A stretch of 59,242 bases of DNA from assembly GCF_001591105.1 (NCBI RefSeq), contig NZ_BCUD01000022.1:1-59242 (forward strand). The letters run 5' to 3'. This stretch comes from Vibrio nereis NBRC 15637. GTDB lineage: Bacteria > Pseudomonadota > Gammaproteobacteria > Enterobacterales > Vibrionaceae. Position numbers and translations under genes: made by a program. Positions within the stretch are counted from its first letter, which is position 1; each line of letters begins with the position of its first letter. This document shows positions 41,418 through 50,561 of the stretch, piece after piece. The notes under the pieces were generated by a model. The model did not search any database and was not told where the DNA came from. It saw only the letters and a list, made by a program, of their open reading frames with translations.

Positions 41418-41876
41418 TTACACTGACTTAGATAACTTCATATCGATATGGGGAATATCGTCTTCGAGGTACATTTGTGAGGTTGCCACAAAACCGTGTT
41501 GCTCATAAAAGCCAGCGAGATGTTCCTGAGCACCAATTTCAATATCCGTTCGTGGCCACAACTGTTCACAGCCAGCCAAAGCTTGTTGTAGTAATTGATG
41601 CCCTAAGCCACCGCCACGATGTGCTTTTTTTGTCGCCACCCGACCGATGCTGACAGACGGATAGCTGACACCACAAGGTAGCAGACGGGCGCAGGCGATC
41701 AGTTCGTCCTCTTTATAACCTAACAGGTGGTGAACACCCTCGAGGCAATCTTTATTGTCCAACTCCGGGTAAGGGCAGGTTTGCTCAACGACGAAGACGT
41801 CCACTCTAAGCTTAAGCACTTGGTATAGTTGATGAGTGGTCAGGTCGTTAAAAGGTACAAGTTGCCAGTGGATCAT
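41418..41876 (-). CDS. elaA: GNAT-family acetyltransferase ElaA
   Basis: The product is 152 residues long from the ATG at 41876. A GTG ten codons upstream (41906) is the alternative, and neither has a strong ribosome site. The E. coli ElaA blocks are clear: LRVDVFVVEQTCPYPELD near residue 22, SIGRVATKKAHRGGGLGHQL (acetyl-CoA loop) near 77-96, and IEIGAQEHLAGFYEQHGF near 110. The protein acceptor is not known. It is followed by the EamA gene three bases later. Confidence 0.87.
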   Translation of the reverse strand: MIHWQLVPFNDLTTHQLYQVLKLRVDVFVVEQTCPYPELDNKDCLEGVHHLLGYKEDELIACARLLPCGVSYPSVSIGRVATKKAHRGGGLGHQLLQQALAGCEQLWPRTDIEIGAQEHLAGFYEQHGFVATSQMYLEDDIPHIDMKLSKSV

Positions 41877-41947
41877 GTTTTTCTCGGAATATTGGATAAA
41901 TGCCACTGCAACTTACCAGTCTAATAATATGAAGGCATTAACAATTG

Positions 41948-42511
41948 TTAACTTTGTGCCCGTTTCTTGATTCGACTGAGACTGATGGATGTAATGCCAA
42001 GATACGCCGCGATCTGGTAATCGTTTAAACGTTTCACGAGATCTGGGTAATGCTGGCAAAATAGCTCGTAGCGTTCTTCTGGACTATACAGCAGCATAAA
42101 GCGTTCTTTATTCTCTTTATACATCAGTTGTGTTTCTAAGAGCTTTAAGTAAATACTGTGTTTCTGTTCTCTCCAACCTCTTAAGGTTTCGACAGGCAAG
42201 GAAACCAGGGTACATGGTGTGAGTGATTCCAGTAAATAAGGGGAAGCCTGCTGTTTGATCAGGCTTTCAAAGCCAATGATCCAATCGTTCTCCCAATAAA
42301 ACTCTTTACTGAACTCTTTGCCTTTATCGGTCAGGTATGCCGAATGGCACATTCCCTCAAGCAAGAAGAAGAGCTCTTCAGCCACTTGTCCTTGGTGCAG
42401 CAGAATGTGGCGGGTAGGAAGTTCGATCAATTGTGCAGAATCGAGCAGTTGTTCGATCTCATTTGGGTTGAACCCGTTGTCCGTAAGTTGCTGTTGAAAG
42501 TGTTTAAACAT
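41948..42511 (-). CDS. CRP/FNR-family transcriptional regulator
   Basis: The product is 187 residues long from the ATG at 42511 (a TTG nine codons upstream is also in frame). It has an N-terminal cyclic-nucleotide-binding-like fold (LIELPTRHILLHQGQVAEELFFLLEG, about residues 27-52) and a C-terminal helix-turn-helix (RLNDYQIAAYLGITSISLSRIKKR). The HTH is shorter than in CRP, and the FNR cysteine cluster and CRP cAMP residues are not evident, so the ligand may differ. It lies between elaA and cpdB on the same strand, but cpdB has its own terminator just upstream. Confidence 0.8.
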   Translation of the reverse strand: MFKHFQQQLTDNGFNPNEIEQLLDSAQLIELPTRHILLHQGQVAEELFFLLEGMCHSAYLTDKGKEFSKEFYWENDWIIGFESLIKQQASPYLLESLTPCTLVSLPVETLRGWREQKHSIYLKLLETQLMYKENKERFMLLYSPEERYELFCQHYPDLVKRLNDYQIAAYLGITSISLSRIKKRAQS

Positions 42512-42574
42512 AGTCCGCAATGGTTTGAGGGAGAACAATACCCTGATTTTACCTTAGTTTTGTTGAGAGAGCGG

Positions 42575-42604
42575 ACAAAAAAGCCGCGATGGTTATCGCG
42601 GCTT
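42575..42604 (-). terminator. Terminator of cpdB
   Basis: A perfect 10-bp stem AAGCCGCGAT/ATCGCGGCTT around a 4-base loop is followed on the minus strand by TTTTTTGTCC. Confidence 0.9.
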
Positions 42605-42623
42605 GAAGGGAGAGTAATGTCGA

Positions 42624-44585
42624 TTACTTTTGCAGGTCAATTTGGTAGACCGCGAAACCGACATCGTCAGTTGCGACATGTTTCATCGGATATTGACCTT
42701 TATCCTTAATGAACTTGGCTGCTTTTTCGCTTGGGGAAGTTTCAAAGCGAATATCCAACGTTTTGTCTGATTGAATTGGCGCAAATGACCAGTTGTTATC
42801 AGCACTTGGTGCAAACTCGCCATTCTCTTGGCTCACACGAGTAATGTATGCAGCAACTACAGAGCGGTTTTCATCCGGAGAGTCAAACGCAACAAAATCA
42901 GAACCTGTGCCTGGGAACTTATTGCTATACGCGCGGTAGTTATTGGTCGCGATAATGAAGTCTTGGCTCATTTCGATCGGCTTACCTTGGTAGGTTAAAC
43001 CAACGATGCGCTGGGCGTTTGGCTGAACCACTTTACAGTTTCCATCGTATTTCGCTGGTTGAGTCACATCGATTTGGTATGTCAGGCCGTCAATCACATC
43101 AAAGTTGTAAGTACGGAAGCCGTCCCAATCAATCAGGCTCTGTGGCGCGGTGCTGTTCACGTCAATTTGATTGAATTGACCCGCGCTACACTCTAACCAT
43201 TCTTTGACTTCTTTACCCGTTACCTTCATAGCAACCAAGGTGTTCGGGTAAAGATAAAGGTCGGCGGCGTTACGGAAAGTCAGCTGACCGGATTCGACTT
43301 CGGTAAAGTTGGCAGGATCGTTTTTACGGCCACCCGCTTTAAATGGTGCGGCTGCTGACAAGACCGGGATATCAGCTAAGTCAGGGTCGCCTTGGATAAA
43401 ACGCTCCACATAATCTTTTTGCGCCAGGTTGACGATCTGCACGGTAGGATCATCTTGGACCAGCGCTAAAAAGCTGTACATGACGTCATTTGCTTTACCA
43501 ATTGGCTGATTGACAAAGTCACGGGTGCCTTTGTGGTCAGCTTCAAGGGCTTTAACGATCGTTGCGTCTGCTTCCACTAACGCTTTCTTCTCAATTTTAT
43601 CGTAGATAGGGCGTGCTTCGGTTTGGCCTGTTACCACTTGCCATTTCCCATCTTGCTCTTTTAGCTCAAGGTCAATGACACCAACATGGCTTCCCCAACG
43701 TCCTGGCATGACAGCCGCTACGCCGTTGATGGTCCCTTTCTGGTTATCAACGCCTGGGATGCTCTCAAAACCTTTACCTGGGAATACAGCATGGGAGTGA
43801 CCAAACGCAATCGCATCGATGCCTTCTACTTCAGATAGATAATAGGTAGAGTTTTCCGCGCCTACTTTATGTGGGTCAGACGAGACACCTGAGTGAGGGA
43901 TAGCAACAATTACATCTGCACCCTCGGCTTTCATTTCTGGGATAAGCGCTTCAGCAGACTCTTTGATATCTTTAGCAAACACTTTACCTTCTAGGTTTTT
44001 CTTATCCCACACCATGATTTGTGGCGGAACAAAGCCGATGTAGCCGACTTTGATTTCATGTGCTTCACCATCGATATCTTTAAACGTATGGGATTTGATA
44101 ATGTAGGGTTTGAAATAGTGTTTGCCAGTTTTTTTGTCAAATACGTTGGCGTTAACGTACGGGAAATCGGCGTCGTTGATGGTTTCTGCTAGAAACTCCA
44201 AACCATAGTTGAACTCATGGTTACCGATATTACCTACGTCGTAGTTCAGCGTATTCATCGCCTTATAGACAGGGTGAATTTCCCCCACTTTGATGCCTTT
44301 ATCCGCCATATAGTCTCCCATAGGGCTGCCTTGGATAAGGTCACCGTTATCCACTAGAACGCTATTTTCGACTTCTGCACGGGCCTGTTTAACCAAAGTA
44401 GCAGCTCGAGTTAGGCCAATTTTCTGACTTGGTTTGTCTTTGTAATAGTCATAGTCCATCACGTTGGTGTGAATGTCCGTTGTTTCGACAATACGCAGTT
44501 TGATCGTATCGGCCATTGCTGGACCAGCCATGGTCAGCATTCCACCTAAGACAGCAATAGAAAGAGGTTTCACTGCTACTTTCAT
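42624..44585 (-). CDS. cpdB: Periplasmic 2',3'-cyclic-nucleotide phosphodiesterase / 3'-nucleotidase
   Basis: The product is 653 residues long with a signal peptide ending AMA (cleavage near residue 25). The calcineurin-like domain shows the metal-binding motifs ETTDIHTNVMDYDYY near 34-48, NGDLIQGSP near 79, GNHEFNYG near 116-123 and GHSHAVFPG near 263. A C-terminal 5'-nucleotidase domain follows (residues 370-610). It degrades cyclic and 3'-nucleotides outside the cytoplasm so that nucleosides can be taken up, and some homologues cleave cyclic dinucleotides. A strong terminator follows, and it is divergent from cobA. Confidence 0.95.
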   Translation of the reverse strand: MKVAVKPLSIAVLGGMLTMAGPAMADTIKLRIVETTDIHTNVMDYDYYKDKPSQKIGLTRAATLVKQARAEVENSVLVDNGDLIQGSPMGDYMADKGIKVGEIHPVYKAMNTLNYDVGNIGNHEFNYGLEFLAETINDADFPYVNANVFDKKTGKHYFKPYIIKSHTFKDIDGEAHEIKVGYIGFVPPQIMVWDKKNLEGKVFAKDIKESAEALIPEMKAEGADVIVAIPHSGVSSDPHKVGAENSTYYLSEVEGIDAIAFGHSHAVFPGKGFESIPGVDNQKGTINGVAAVMPGRWGSHVGVIDLELKEQDGKWQVVTGQTEARPIYDKIEKKALVEADATIVKALEADHKGTRDFVNQPIGKANDVMYSFLALVQDDPTVQIVNLAQKDYVERFIQGDPDLADIPVLSAAAPFKAGGRKNDPANFTEVESGQLTFRNAADLYLYPNTLVAMKVTGKEVKEWLECSAGQFNQIDVNSTAPQSLIDWDGFRTYNFDVIDGLTYQIDVTQPAKYDGNCKVVQPNAQRIVGLTYQGKPIEMSQDFIIATNNYRAYSNKFPGTGSDFVAFDSPDENRSVVAAYITRVSQENGEFAPSADNNWSFAPIQSDKTLDIRFETSPSEKAAKFIKDKGQYPMKHVATDDVGFAVYQIDLQK

Positions 44586-44845
44586 TTTTTAGCTCCAATA
44601 GCGTTAGTTAGGATTTCGACTAATGTAACAAAATGATATGAAACAATGATTTCAGTCGATATTAAAGTGTGATCTATAGTGAACGCTTTACAGTGTTCTG
44701 CTGCCAACGTCTCAAAAAGCTATGGCAAATGGCTGGTCTCTTTTCGTCCCTTATCAATATTTAATATAAAAAATGAAATTTTAGAATTTCAGGTAATATG
44801 ACTTGAGCGCCATAATGCCATCATCAACGACGAGAGGATGACACA
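44586..44845. promoter_or_regulatory. cpdB-cobA divergent region with a palindrome ahead of cobA
   Basis: In this 260-base gap TAATAT (44794-44799) is a plausible -10 for cobA. Just upstream of it is the perfect palindrome TGAAATT-TTAG-AATTTCA (44774-44791). A -35 match is absent, as in activator-dependent promoters. CysB is the natural candidate, though its sites are poorly conserved. No clear CRP site was found for cpdB. Confidence 0.45.
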
Positions 44846-45715
44846 ATGGCGAGCAAGGATACGGTTTCTCAGTTTCCACTGAGCAATCTGCACACACAGC
44901 GTGGCAAGCAAACCAATTTAAATACCGTTGGCCAGAGCTTGTTAGAGCAAGGCGAAGTGGCTTTGGTCGGCGCTGGCCCTGGTGATGTGGAATTACTGAC
45001 GCTGAAAGCATTGCGCTTTTTACAGCAAGCTGATGTTGTTCTGTATGACTACCTTGTTTCTGACGACATTATGTCTTTAGTGCCAAGCGACACCATTTTA
45101 GTGTGTGTTGGCAAGAAGGCGGGTCATCATAGTGTCCCTCAAGAAAAAACCAATCAGTTACTCGTCGAATTTGCCAAACAAGGTCACCGCGTTGTTCGCA
45201 TTAAAGGCGGCGATCCTTTCATCTTTGGTCGTGGTGGGGAAGAACTCGAAGTGTTGGCCGATGCGGGTATTTCCTTCCACGTTGTCCCCGGGATTACTGC
45301 GGCGGCCGGTGCCACGGCGTATGCCGGTATTCCGCTCACCCATCGTGATTTTGCTCAGTCAGCAATGTTTATTACCGGACACTTGAAAGCTGAAAGCGAC
45401 CAAATGGATTGGTCGACGCTGGCTCGCGGTAACCAAACCTTAGTTATCTACATGGGTTTGATGAAGTCTGAGTACATTCAAGCCCAGTTAATTGAACACG
45501 GACGTAACCCAAACACACCGATCGCCATTATCGAGCGCGGGACACAAGCAAGCCAAAAGGTGTTTAAAGGTCAGCTAGAGAACCTTGCTGAACTTGCCCA
45601 AGACGCGCAGTCACCGTCACTGATTGTGGTCGGTGAGGTGGTGTCATTGTCAGAGAAACTGGCGTGGTTCTCACCCTCACAACAGGCAGATGAGCAGCAA
45701 CGCCAATTCGCCTAA
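44846..45715 (+). CDS. cobA: Uroporphyrinogen-III C-methyltransferase
   Basis: The product is 289 residues long and methylates uroporphyrinogen III twice with SAM to give precorrin-2 for sirohaem, the cofactor of sulfite reductase CysI in this window. Family motifs are VALVGAGPGDVELLTLKALR (about 37-56), IKGGDPFIFGRGGEE (about 115-130) and VVPGITAAAGATAYAG near 145. The first 35 residues are an extension ahead of the methyltransferase core. It starts a gene run with cysD, cysN, a permease gene and cysC. The gap to cysD is 54 bases. Confidence 0.94.
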   Translation: MASKDTVSQFPLSNLHTQRGKQTNLNTVGQSLLEQGEVALVGAGPGDVELLTLKALRFLQQADVVLYDYLVSDDIMSLVPSDTILVCVGKKAGHHSVPQEKTNQLLVEFAKQGHRVVRIKGGDPFIFGRGGEELEVLADAGISFHVVPGITAAAGATAYAGIPLTHRDFAQSAMFITGHLKAESDQMDWSTLARGNQTLVIYMGLMKSEYIQAQLIEHGRNPNTPIAIIERGTQASQKVFKGQLENLAELAQDAQSPSLIVVGEVVSLSEKLAWFSPSQQADEQQRQFA

Positions 45716-45769
45716 CACCAAATTTTGACTAGTCAGAAGCTCATTAAGAGTCGTAAAGGAAGCCCTAAC

Positions 45770-46678
45770 ATGGACCAAGAACGATTAACCCATTTGAAGC
45801 AACTGGAAGCGGAGAGTATTCATATCATCCGTGAAGTTGCTGCCGAATTTGATAACCCAGTGATGATGTACTCCATCGGTAAGGACTCATCCGTCATGCT
45901 GCATCTTGCGCGTAAAGCATTTTACCCAGGCAAGATCCCTTTTCCGCTGCTTCACGTAGACACGGACTGGAAATTCAAAGAGATGATCGAGTTCCGTGAT
46001 CGTACGGCAGAGAAATACGGCTTTGAGCTTTTAGTTCATAAGAACCCAGAAGGTCTGGCAATGGGGATTAGCCCGTTCGAGCATGGTTCGTCAAAACATA
46101 CGGACATTATGAAAACCCAAGGTCTGAAGCAAGCGCTGAACAAATACGGTTTTGATGCTGCTTTTGGTGGCGCGCGCCGTGATGAAGAAAAATCGCGTGC
46201 AAAAGAGCGTGTTTATTCGTTCCGTGACAAGAATCATACCTGGGATCCCAAGAGTCAGCGTCCAGAGCTTTGGCGTACTTACAACGGTCAAATTAATAAA
46301 GGTGAAAGCATCCGTGTATTCCCTCTATCAAACTGGACAGAGTTAGATATCTGGCAATACATCTACCTAGAAAATATCGAGATCGTACCGCTTTATCTCT
46401 CTGACAAGCGTCCGGTAGTAGAGCGTGACGGCATGTTGATCATGGTTGACGACGAGCGCATGAAGCTACAGCCAGGCGAGAAAATTGAAGAGAAAAGCGT
46501 TCGTTTCCGTACGCTGGGTTGCTACCCACTGACCGGTGCGATCGAATCAGAAGCCAACACGCTGACAGGCATCATTGAAGAAATGCTGGTTGCAACATCG
46601 AGTGAACGACAGGGGCGAGCGATCGACCATGATCAGTCCGGATCGATGGAGCTGAAAAAGCGTCAGGGTTACTTCTAA
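45770..46678 (+). CDS. cysD: Sulfate adenylyltransferase small subunit
   Basis: The product is 302 residues long from the ATG at 45770 (an upstream in-frame start would add 15 codons). It is the PP-loop ATPase subunit, with MMYSIGKDSSVMLHLARKAF near 35-54 and FGGARRDEEKSRAKERVYSF near 130-149. With CysN it forms APS from sulfate and ATP. CysN starts 20 bases later. Confidence 0.97.
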   Translation: MDQERLTHLKQLEAESIHIIREVAAEFDNPVMMYSIGKDSSVMLHLARKAFYPGKIPFPLLHVDTDWKFKEMIEFRDRTAEKYGFELLVHKNPEGLAMGISPFEHGSSKHTDIMKTQGLKQALNKYGFDAAFGGARRDEEKSRAKERVYSFRDKNHTWDPKSQRPELWRTYNGQINKGESIRVFPLSNWTELDIWQYIYLENIEIVPLYLSDKRPVVERDGMLIMVDDERMKLQPGEKIEEKSVRFRTLGCYPLTGAIESEANTLTGIIEEMLVATSSERQGRAIDHDQSGSMELKKRQGYF

Positions 46679-46698
46679 ACAGGATCTAAGGAAAGAAA

Positions 46699-48126
46699 AT
46701 GAATAGCGCAGTAGAAGCTCAATTAGAAGAGCTAGGTATCGAAGGTTACCTCAAACAGCACCAATACAAGTCACTACTTAGATTCCTAACGTGTGGCTCG
46801 GTGGATGATGGCAAAAGTACCTTGATCGGTCGCTTGCTCCATGACTCGAAGCAAATTTATGAAGATCAATTGGCAGCGGTTCATTCAGACAGCCAACGTG
46901 TGGGTACGACGGGTGAGAAGCCTGATTTAGCCTTGTTGGTTGACGGCCTACAAGCCGAGCGTGAACAAGGGATCACGATTGATGTCGCGTACCGTTACTT
47001 CTCTACCCAGAAGCGCAAGTTCATCATTGCGGACACGCCGGGGCACGAGCAGTACACGCGCAATATGGCGACAGGTGCTTCGACGTGTGATCTGGCGGTG
47101 ATCTTGATCGACGCGCGTAAAGGCGTATTGGATCAAACGCGTCGTCATTCATTCATCTCCAACTTACTTGGCTTGAAACACTTTATCGTTGCAGTCAACA
47201 AGATGGATCTTGTTGATTACTCACAGCAGCGTTTTGAAGAGATTCGTGAAGAGTATTTAGAGTTCTCTAAGCACTTGCAAGGCGAGACCGACATTCAAAT
47301 CATTCCACTGTCGGCACTGGAAGGCGATAACGTAGTAGACGCGAGTGCCAACATGCCTTGGTTTGAAGGGCCATCATTGCTTGAGCTACTGGAAAATGTC
47401 GATGTAGACCGCGAGAAGAAAGTTGGTGAATTCCGTTTCCCGGTGCAATACGTGAATCGTCCGAACCTCGATTTCCGTGGTTTCGCTGGTACGGTAGCGG
47501 GCGGCGAAGTGAAAGTTGGTGACCGCATTAAGGCATTGCCATCGGGTAAAACTTCAACTGTGGCACGTATTGTTACATTCGATGGCGATTTAGAGCGAGC
47601 ACAGGCAGGTCTTGCCGTGACTTTGACTTTGGAAGACGAAATCGACATCAGCCGCGGTGACTTGATTGTGTTGGAAGATTCAAAAGTTGAATCCAGCAAC
47701 CATCTGCTCGCTGACATGGTTTGGATGACAGAGCAACCATTGCAACCGGGTCGTGAGTACGACATTAAGATCGCGGGTAAAAAGACCGTTGGTCGTGTGG
47801 AAGCGATTCGTCACCAGTACGACATTAACAACTTGTCGACGCACGAAGCGGTTGAATTACCTCTGAATGGCATTGGCCTATGTGAGTTAACGCTGAATGA
47901 ATCGGTCGCACTCGACCACTATTTAGAGTGTCAGGACACAGGTGGTTTTATTGTTATTGATCGTCTGTCTAACGTGACGGTTGGTGCAGGCCTAGTACGT
48001 GAAAGCCTGACCCAAGTTGAGCAGCAAACGGGTAATATCTCGGCGTTTGAACTTGAGTTGAATGCGCTTGTACGCAAGCACTTCCCACACTGGGAAGCGA
48101 AAGACATCAGTCAGTTACTTAAATAA
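46699..48126 (+). CDS. cysN: Sulfate adenylyltransferase GTPase subunit
   Basis: The product is 475 residues long, a translation-factor-like GTPase. G1 is GSVDDGKSTLIGRLLHDSK (about 33-51), G3 is ADTPGHEQYTRNMATGAS (about 110-127) and G4 is AVNKMDLVDY near 165. GTP hydrolysis drives APS formation by CysD. No fused APS kinase domain is present, which agrees with the separate cysC gene downstream. Confidence 0.97.
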   Translation: MNSAVEAQLEELGIEGYLKQHQYKSLLRFLTCGSVDDGKSTLIGRLLHDSKQIYEDQLAAVHSDSQRVGTTGEKPDLALLVDGLQAEREQGITIDVAYRYFSTQKRKFIIADTPGHEQYTRNMATGASTCDLAVILIDARKGVLDQTRRHSFISNLLGLKHFIVAVNKMDLVDYSQQRFEEIREEYLEFSKHLQGETDIQIIPLSALEGDNVVDASANMPWFEGPSLLELLENVDVDREKKVGEFRFPVQYVNRPNLDFRGFAGTVAGGEVKVGDRIKALPSGKTSTVARIVTFDGDLERAQAGLAVTLTLEDEIDISRGDLIVLEDSKVESSNHLLADMVWMTEQPLQPGREYDIKIAGKKTVGRVEAIRHQYDINNLSTHEAVELPLNGIGLCELTLNESVALDHYLECQDTGGFIVIDRLSNVTVGAGLVRESLTQVEQQTGNISAFELELNALVRKHFPHWEAKDISQLLK

Positions 48127-48153
48127 GTACTCACTTACTGACAAGGAAGAGTT

Positions 48154-49878
48154 ATGTGGCAACAAGGTTTTGTGTTGGCGTTGTTACTGGGAACAGTAAC
48201 CTGCCTGCTAACAACACGCATTAAACCGAGCTTCATTTTTGCTGGAGCAGCATTTATTGCTTTCATGGCGGGAATGATAGACATCGGTGAAGTTGCCACT
48301 AACTTTACCAACTCTTCATTACTGACACTGGTGCTGTTGATCGTTGCGTCTGCAGCACTAGAAAAGACCTTGTTAATCAGTTGGGTGAGCCGCTCGCTCT
48401 CAACCGGTTGTTTAGGCACGGTGGTAGCCAAATTGGGGCTTTCCACCGCCTTTTTATCCTCATTTACGAATAATACTGCTGTTGTGGTTTCTCTGATCAG
48501 TGCGATTAAGCGTAACCAGCAACACGCTCCTTCCAAGCTGTTGATCCCGTTATCTTATACAGCGATTTTGGGCGGCACTTTAACTTTGATCGGTACGTCA
48601 ACCAACTTGATCATCAACAGCTTTGTGGAAGATGCTGGGCTGCCAAGCCTTGGGTTCTTTACGCCCACGATGATCGGTCTGTCGGTGCTGGTTGTGGGGC
48701 TAATGATCTTAATTCCGCTAAGCTATTTGCTGCCAAGCTACGAAGATCAAAACCAAGATGAACTCTCGTATTTCCTAGAAGCGAAAGTCGAACCGGGATC
48801 ACCGCTGGTGGGGCGCAGTATCAACGAAAATAACTTACGTGCATTGCGTAAACTGTTTTTGGCCGAGGTGGTACGCGATGCCCGAACGATCGCGCCCGTA
48901 GAGCCTAATTTTGTGCTAGAAGCTAAAGATCGATTGTTATTCTGTGGGGACGTCGAAAGTGTCGCGACGCTACAAGATATTCAGGGGTTAACGTTATTTG
49001 GCCAGCATCACTTAAACGGTCAGCGTTTTATTGAAGTGGTGGTGAGCTCATCAGCCAGCTTTTGTAATAAAACACTCAAATCGAGTCATTTTCGTGACCG
49101 TTTTGACGCTGTGGTTGTGGCGATCAGACGTGGCCATGAGCGCTTGCAAGGGGGCTTAGGCAATATCACGTTGAGTGCTGGTGATACGCTGGTATTGGTT
49201 CCGGGCAAGCGTTTTGAACAAGAACGTCGAACGCACCGCAAAGAATTTGTGGTGGTCAATGATTTGGACTCAAGCGCCCGTTTGGATTCCAGAAAGTCTA
49301 CCTTGGTTTTAGGTGGGTTTGCTTCTGTCATCGCGTTGGCATTATTGGGGTGGGTACCGCTGATTAAAGGGTTATCTGTCTTTCTACTTGCCGCGTTGTT
49401 CTGTGGCGTTGTGCAGTTGAGTGAGCTCCGCCGACGCTTTCCCGTCGATATTGTCGTGATTGTAGGCTCAGCTTTGTCGATTGCTCAATTGATGCTGTCT
49501 TCAGGCCTTTCAGAGGCTTTAGGTCAAATGTTTATGGAGAGCTTTAATGGTTGGGGAGTATTTGGGGCGCTAGTGGCGACATATCTACTGACGTTAGTAC
49601 TGACCGAGTTAGTGACGAATAACGCGGCGGCGGCACTGGCTTTTCCTTTAGGCTACAGTATGGCGCTCAGTTATGGCGTTGATCCCATGCCGTTTATTAT
49701 GGCGGTATTGTTTGGCGCGAGTGCCAGCTTTATCTCGCCTTACGGTTACCAAACGAACTTATTAGTGTATAGCGTGGGCAACTACAAGTTTGCGGATTAC
49801 ATCCGAGTGGGGATCCCAATCTCTATTGTCTATTCGGTATTAGTCCTTACGCTTATCCCTCACTTTTTTCCATTTTAA
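48154..49878 (+). CDS. SLC13-family permease with RCK/TrkA-C domains, probable sulfate transporter
   Basis: The product is 574 residues long. Two membrane-domain halves (residues 1-195 and 375-574) flank two TrkA-C regulatory modules. The modules are EAKVEPGSPLVGRSINENNL near 209 and VVSSSASFCNKTLKSSHFRD near 295, each followed by a beta-rich segment. NNTAVVV and NNAAAALAFP are the repeated N-N-x-A-A motifs of divalent anion/sodium symporters. It lies 27 bases after cysN and 12 before cysC. Sulfate uptake is therefore the likely role, although the family also includes dicarboxylate carriers. ABC-type cysTWA genes are not present in this window. Confidence 0.82.
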   Translation: MWQQGFVLALLLGTVTCLLTTRIKPSFIFAGAAFIAFMAGMIDIGEVATNFTNSSLLTLVLLIVASAALEKTLLISWVSRSLSTGCLGTVVAKLGLSTAFLSSFTNNTAVVVSLISAIKRNQQHAPSKLLIPLSYTAILGGTLTLIGTSTNLIINSFVEDAGLPSLGFFTPTMIGLSVLVVGLMILIPLSYLLPSYEDQNQDELSYFLEAKVEPGSPLVGRSINENNLRALRKLFLAEVVRDARTIAPVEPNFVLEAKDRLLFCGDVESVATLQDIQGLTLFGQHHLNGQRFIEVVVSSSASFCNKTLKSSHFRDRFDAVVVAIRRGHERLQGGLGNITLSAGDTLVLVPGKRFEQERRTHRKEFVVVNDLDSSARLDSRKSTLVLGGFASVIALALLGWVPLIKGLSVFLLAALFCGVVQLSELRRRFPVDIVVIVGSALSIAQLMLSSGLSEALGQMFMESFNGWGVFGALVATYLLTLVLTELVTNNAAAALAFPLGYSMALSYGVDPMPFIMAVLFGASASFISPYGYQTNLLVYSVGNYKFADYIRVGIPISIVYSVLVLTLIPHFFPF

Positions 49879-49890
49879 AAGGATTCAATC

Positions 49891-50511
49891 ATGACAACGG
49901 AAACGCCAACGAAAGACGAAAATATTGTTTGGCACCAGCATGCAATTAACAAAGAATTCAGAGCCAAGATCAAACAGCAAAAGCCTGTTGTATTGTGGTT
50001 TACCGGATTATCTGGTGCGGGTAAGTCGACAATTGCAGGGGCATTAGAAAACAGACTCGCAGAGCAGGGGTATCATACTTATTTGCTCGACGGTGACAAT
50101 GTGCGCCATGGTCTATGCAGTGACCTTGGTTTCTCAGAGCAGGATCGTAGAGAAAATATTCGTCGCATTGGCGAATTGGCCAAGTTAATGGCTGATGCTG
50201 GCCTTATTGTTCTTTCCGCTTTCATTTCACCTCATCGAGCTGAACGTCAGTTGGTAAGAGAAATGTTGCCTGAAGGCGAGTTCCTGGAAGTTTATGTGAA
50301 TACGTCTCTCGAAGTGTGTGAGCAAAGAGATCCTAAAGGGTTGTATAAAAAAGCGCGAGCAGGGGAGATACGCAATTTCACAGGGATTGATTCAGAATAC
50401 GAATCACCGCTTAAACCAGAAATTGATTTGCTCGCTGGCGATAAGTCTATCGATGAGCTGGTGGATGATTGCTTAGAAGTATTAAAGCAGAGAAATATTA
50501 TTGCTCTATAA
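49891..50511 (+). CDS. cysC: Adenylylsulfate kinase
   Basis: The product is a 206-residue P-loop kinase. VVLWFTGLSGAGKSTIAGAL (about 33-52) is Walker A, and DGDNVRHGLCSDLGFSEQDR near 71-90 binds APS. It converts APS to PAPS, the substrate of CysH. The last gene of the cobA-to-cysC run; a bidirectional terminator follows. Confidence 0.97.
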   Translation: MTTETPTKDENIVWHQHAINKEFRAKIKQQKPVVLWFTGLSGAGKSTIAGALENRLAEQGYHTYLLDGDNVRHGLCSDLGFSEQDRRENIRRIGELAKLMADAGLIVLSAFISPHRAERQLVREMLPEGEFLEVYVNTSLEVCEQRDPKGLYKKARAGEIRNFTGIDSEYESPLKPEIDLLAGDKSIDELVDDCLEVLKQRNIIAL

Positions 50512-50514
50512 AAG

Positions 50515-50544
50515 ACAAAAGCTTCCATAACGGAAGCTTTTTGA
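50515..50544. terminator. Bidirectional terminator between cysC and cheX
   Basis: AAAAGCTTCC pairs with GGAAGCTTTT around ATAAC, with a further T and an A-rich left side. Confidence 0.85.
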
Positions 50545-50561
50545 CATCATTGAGTGCATTT

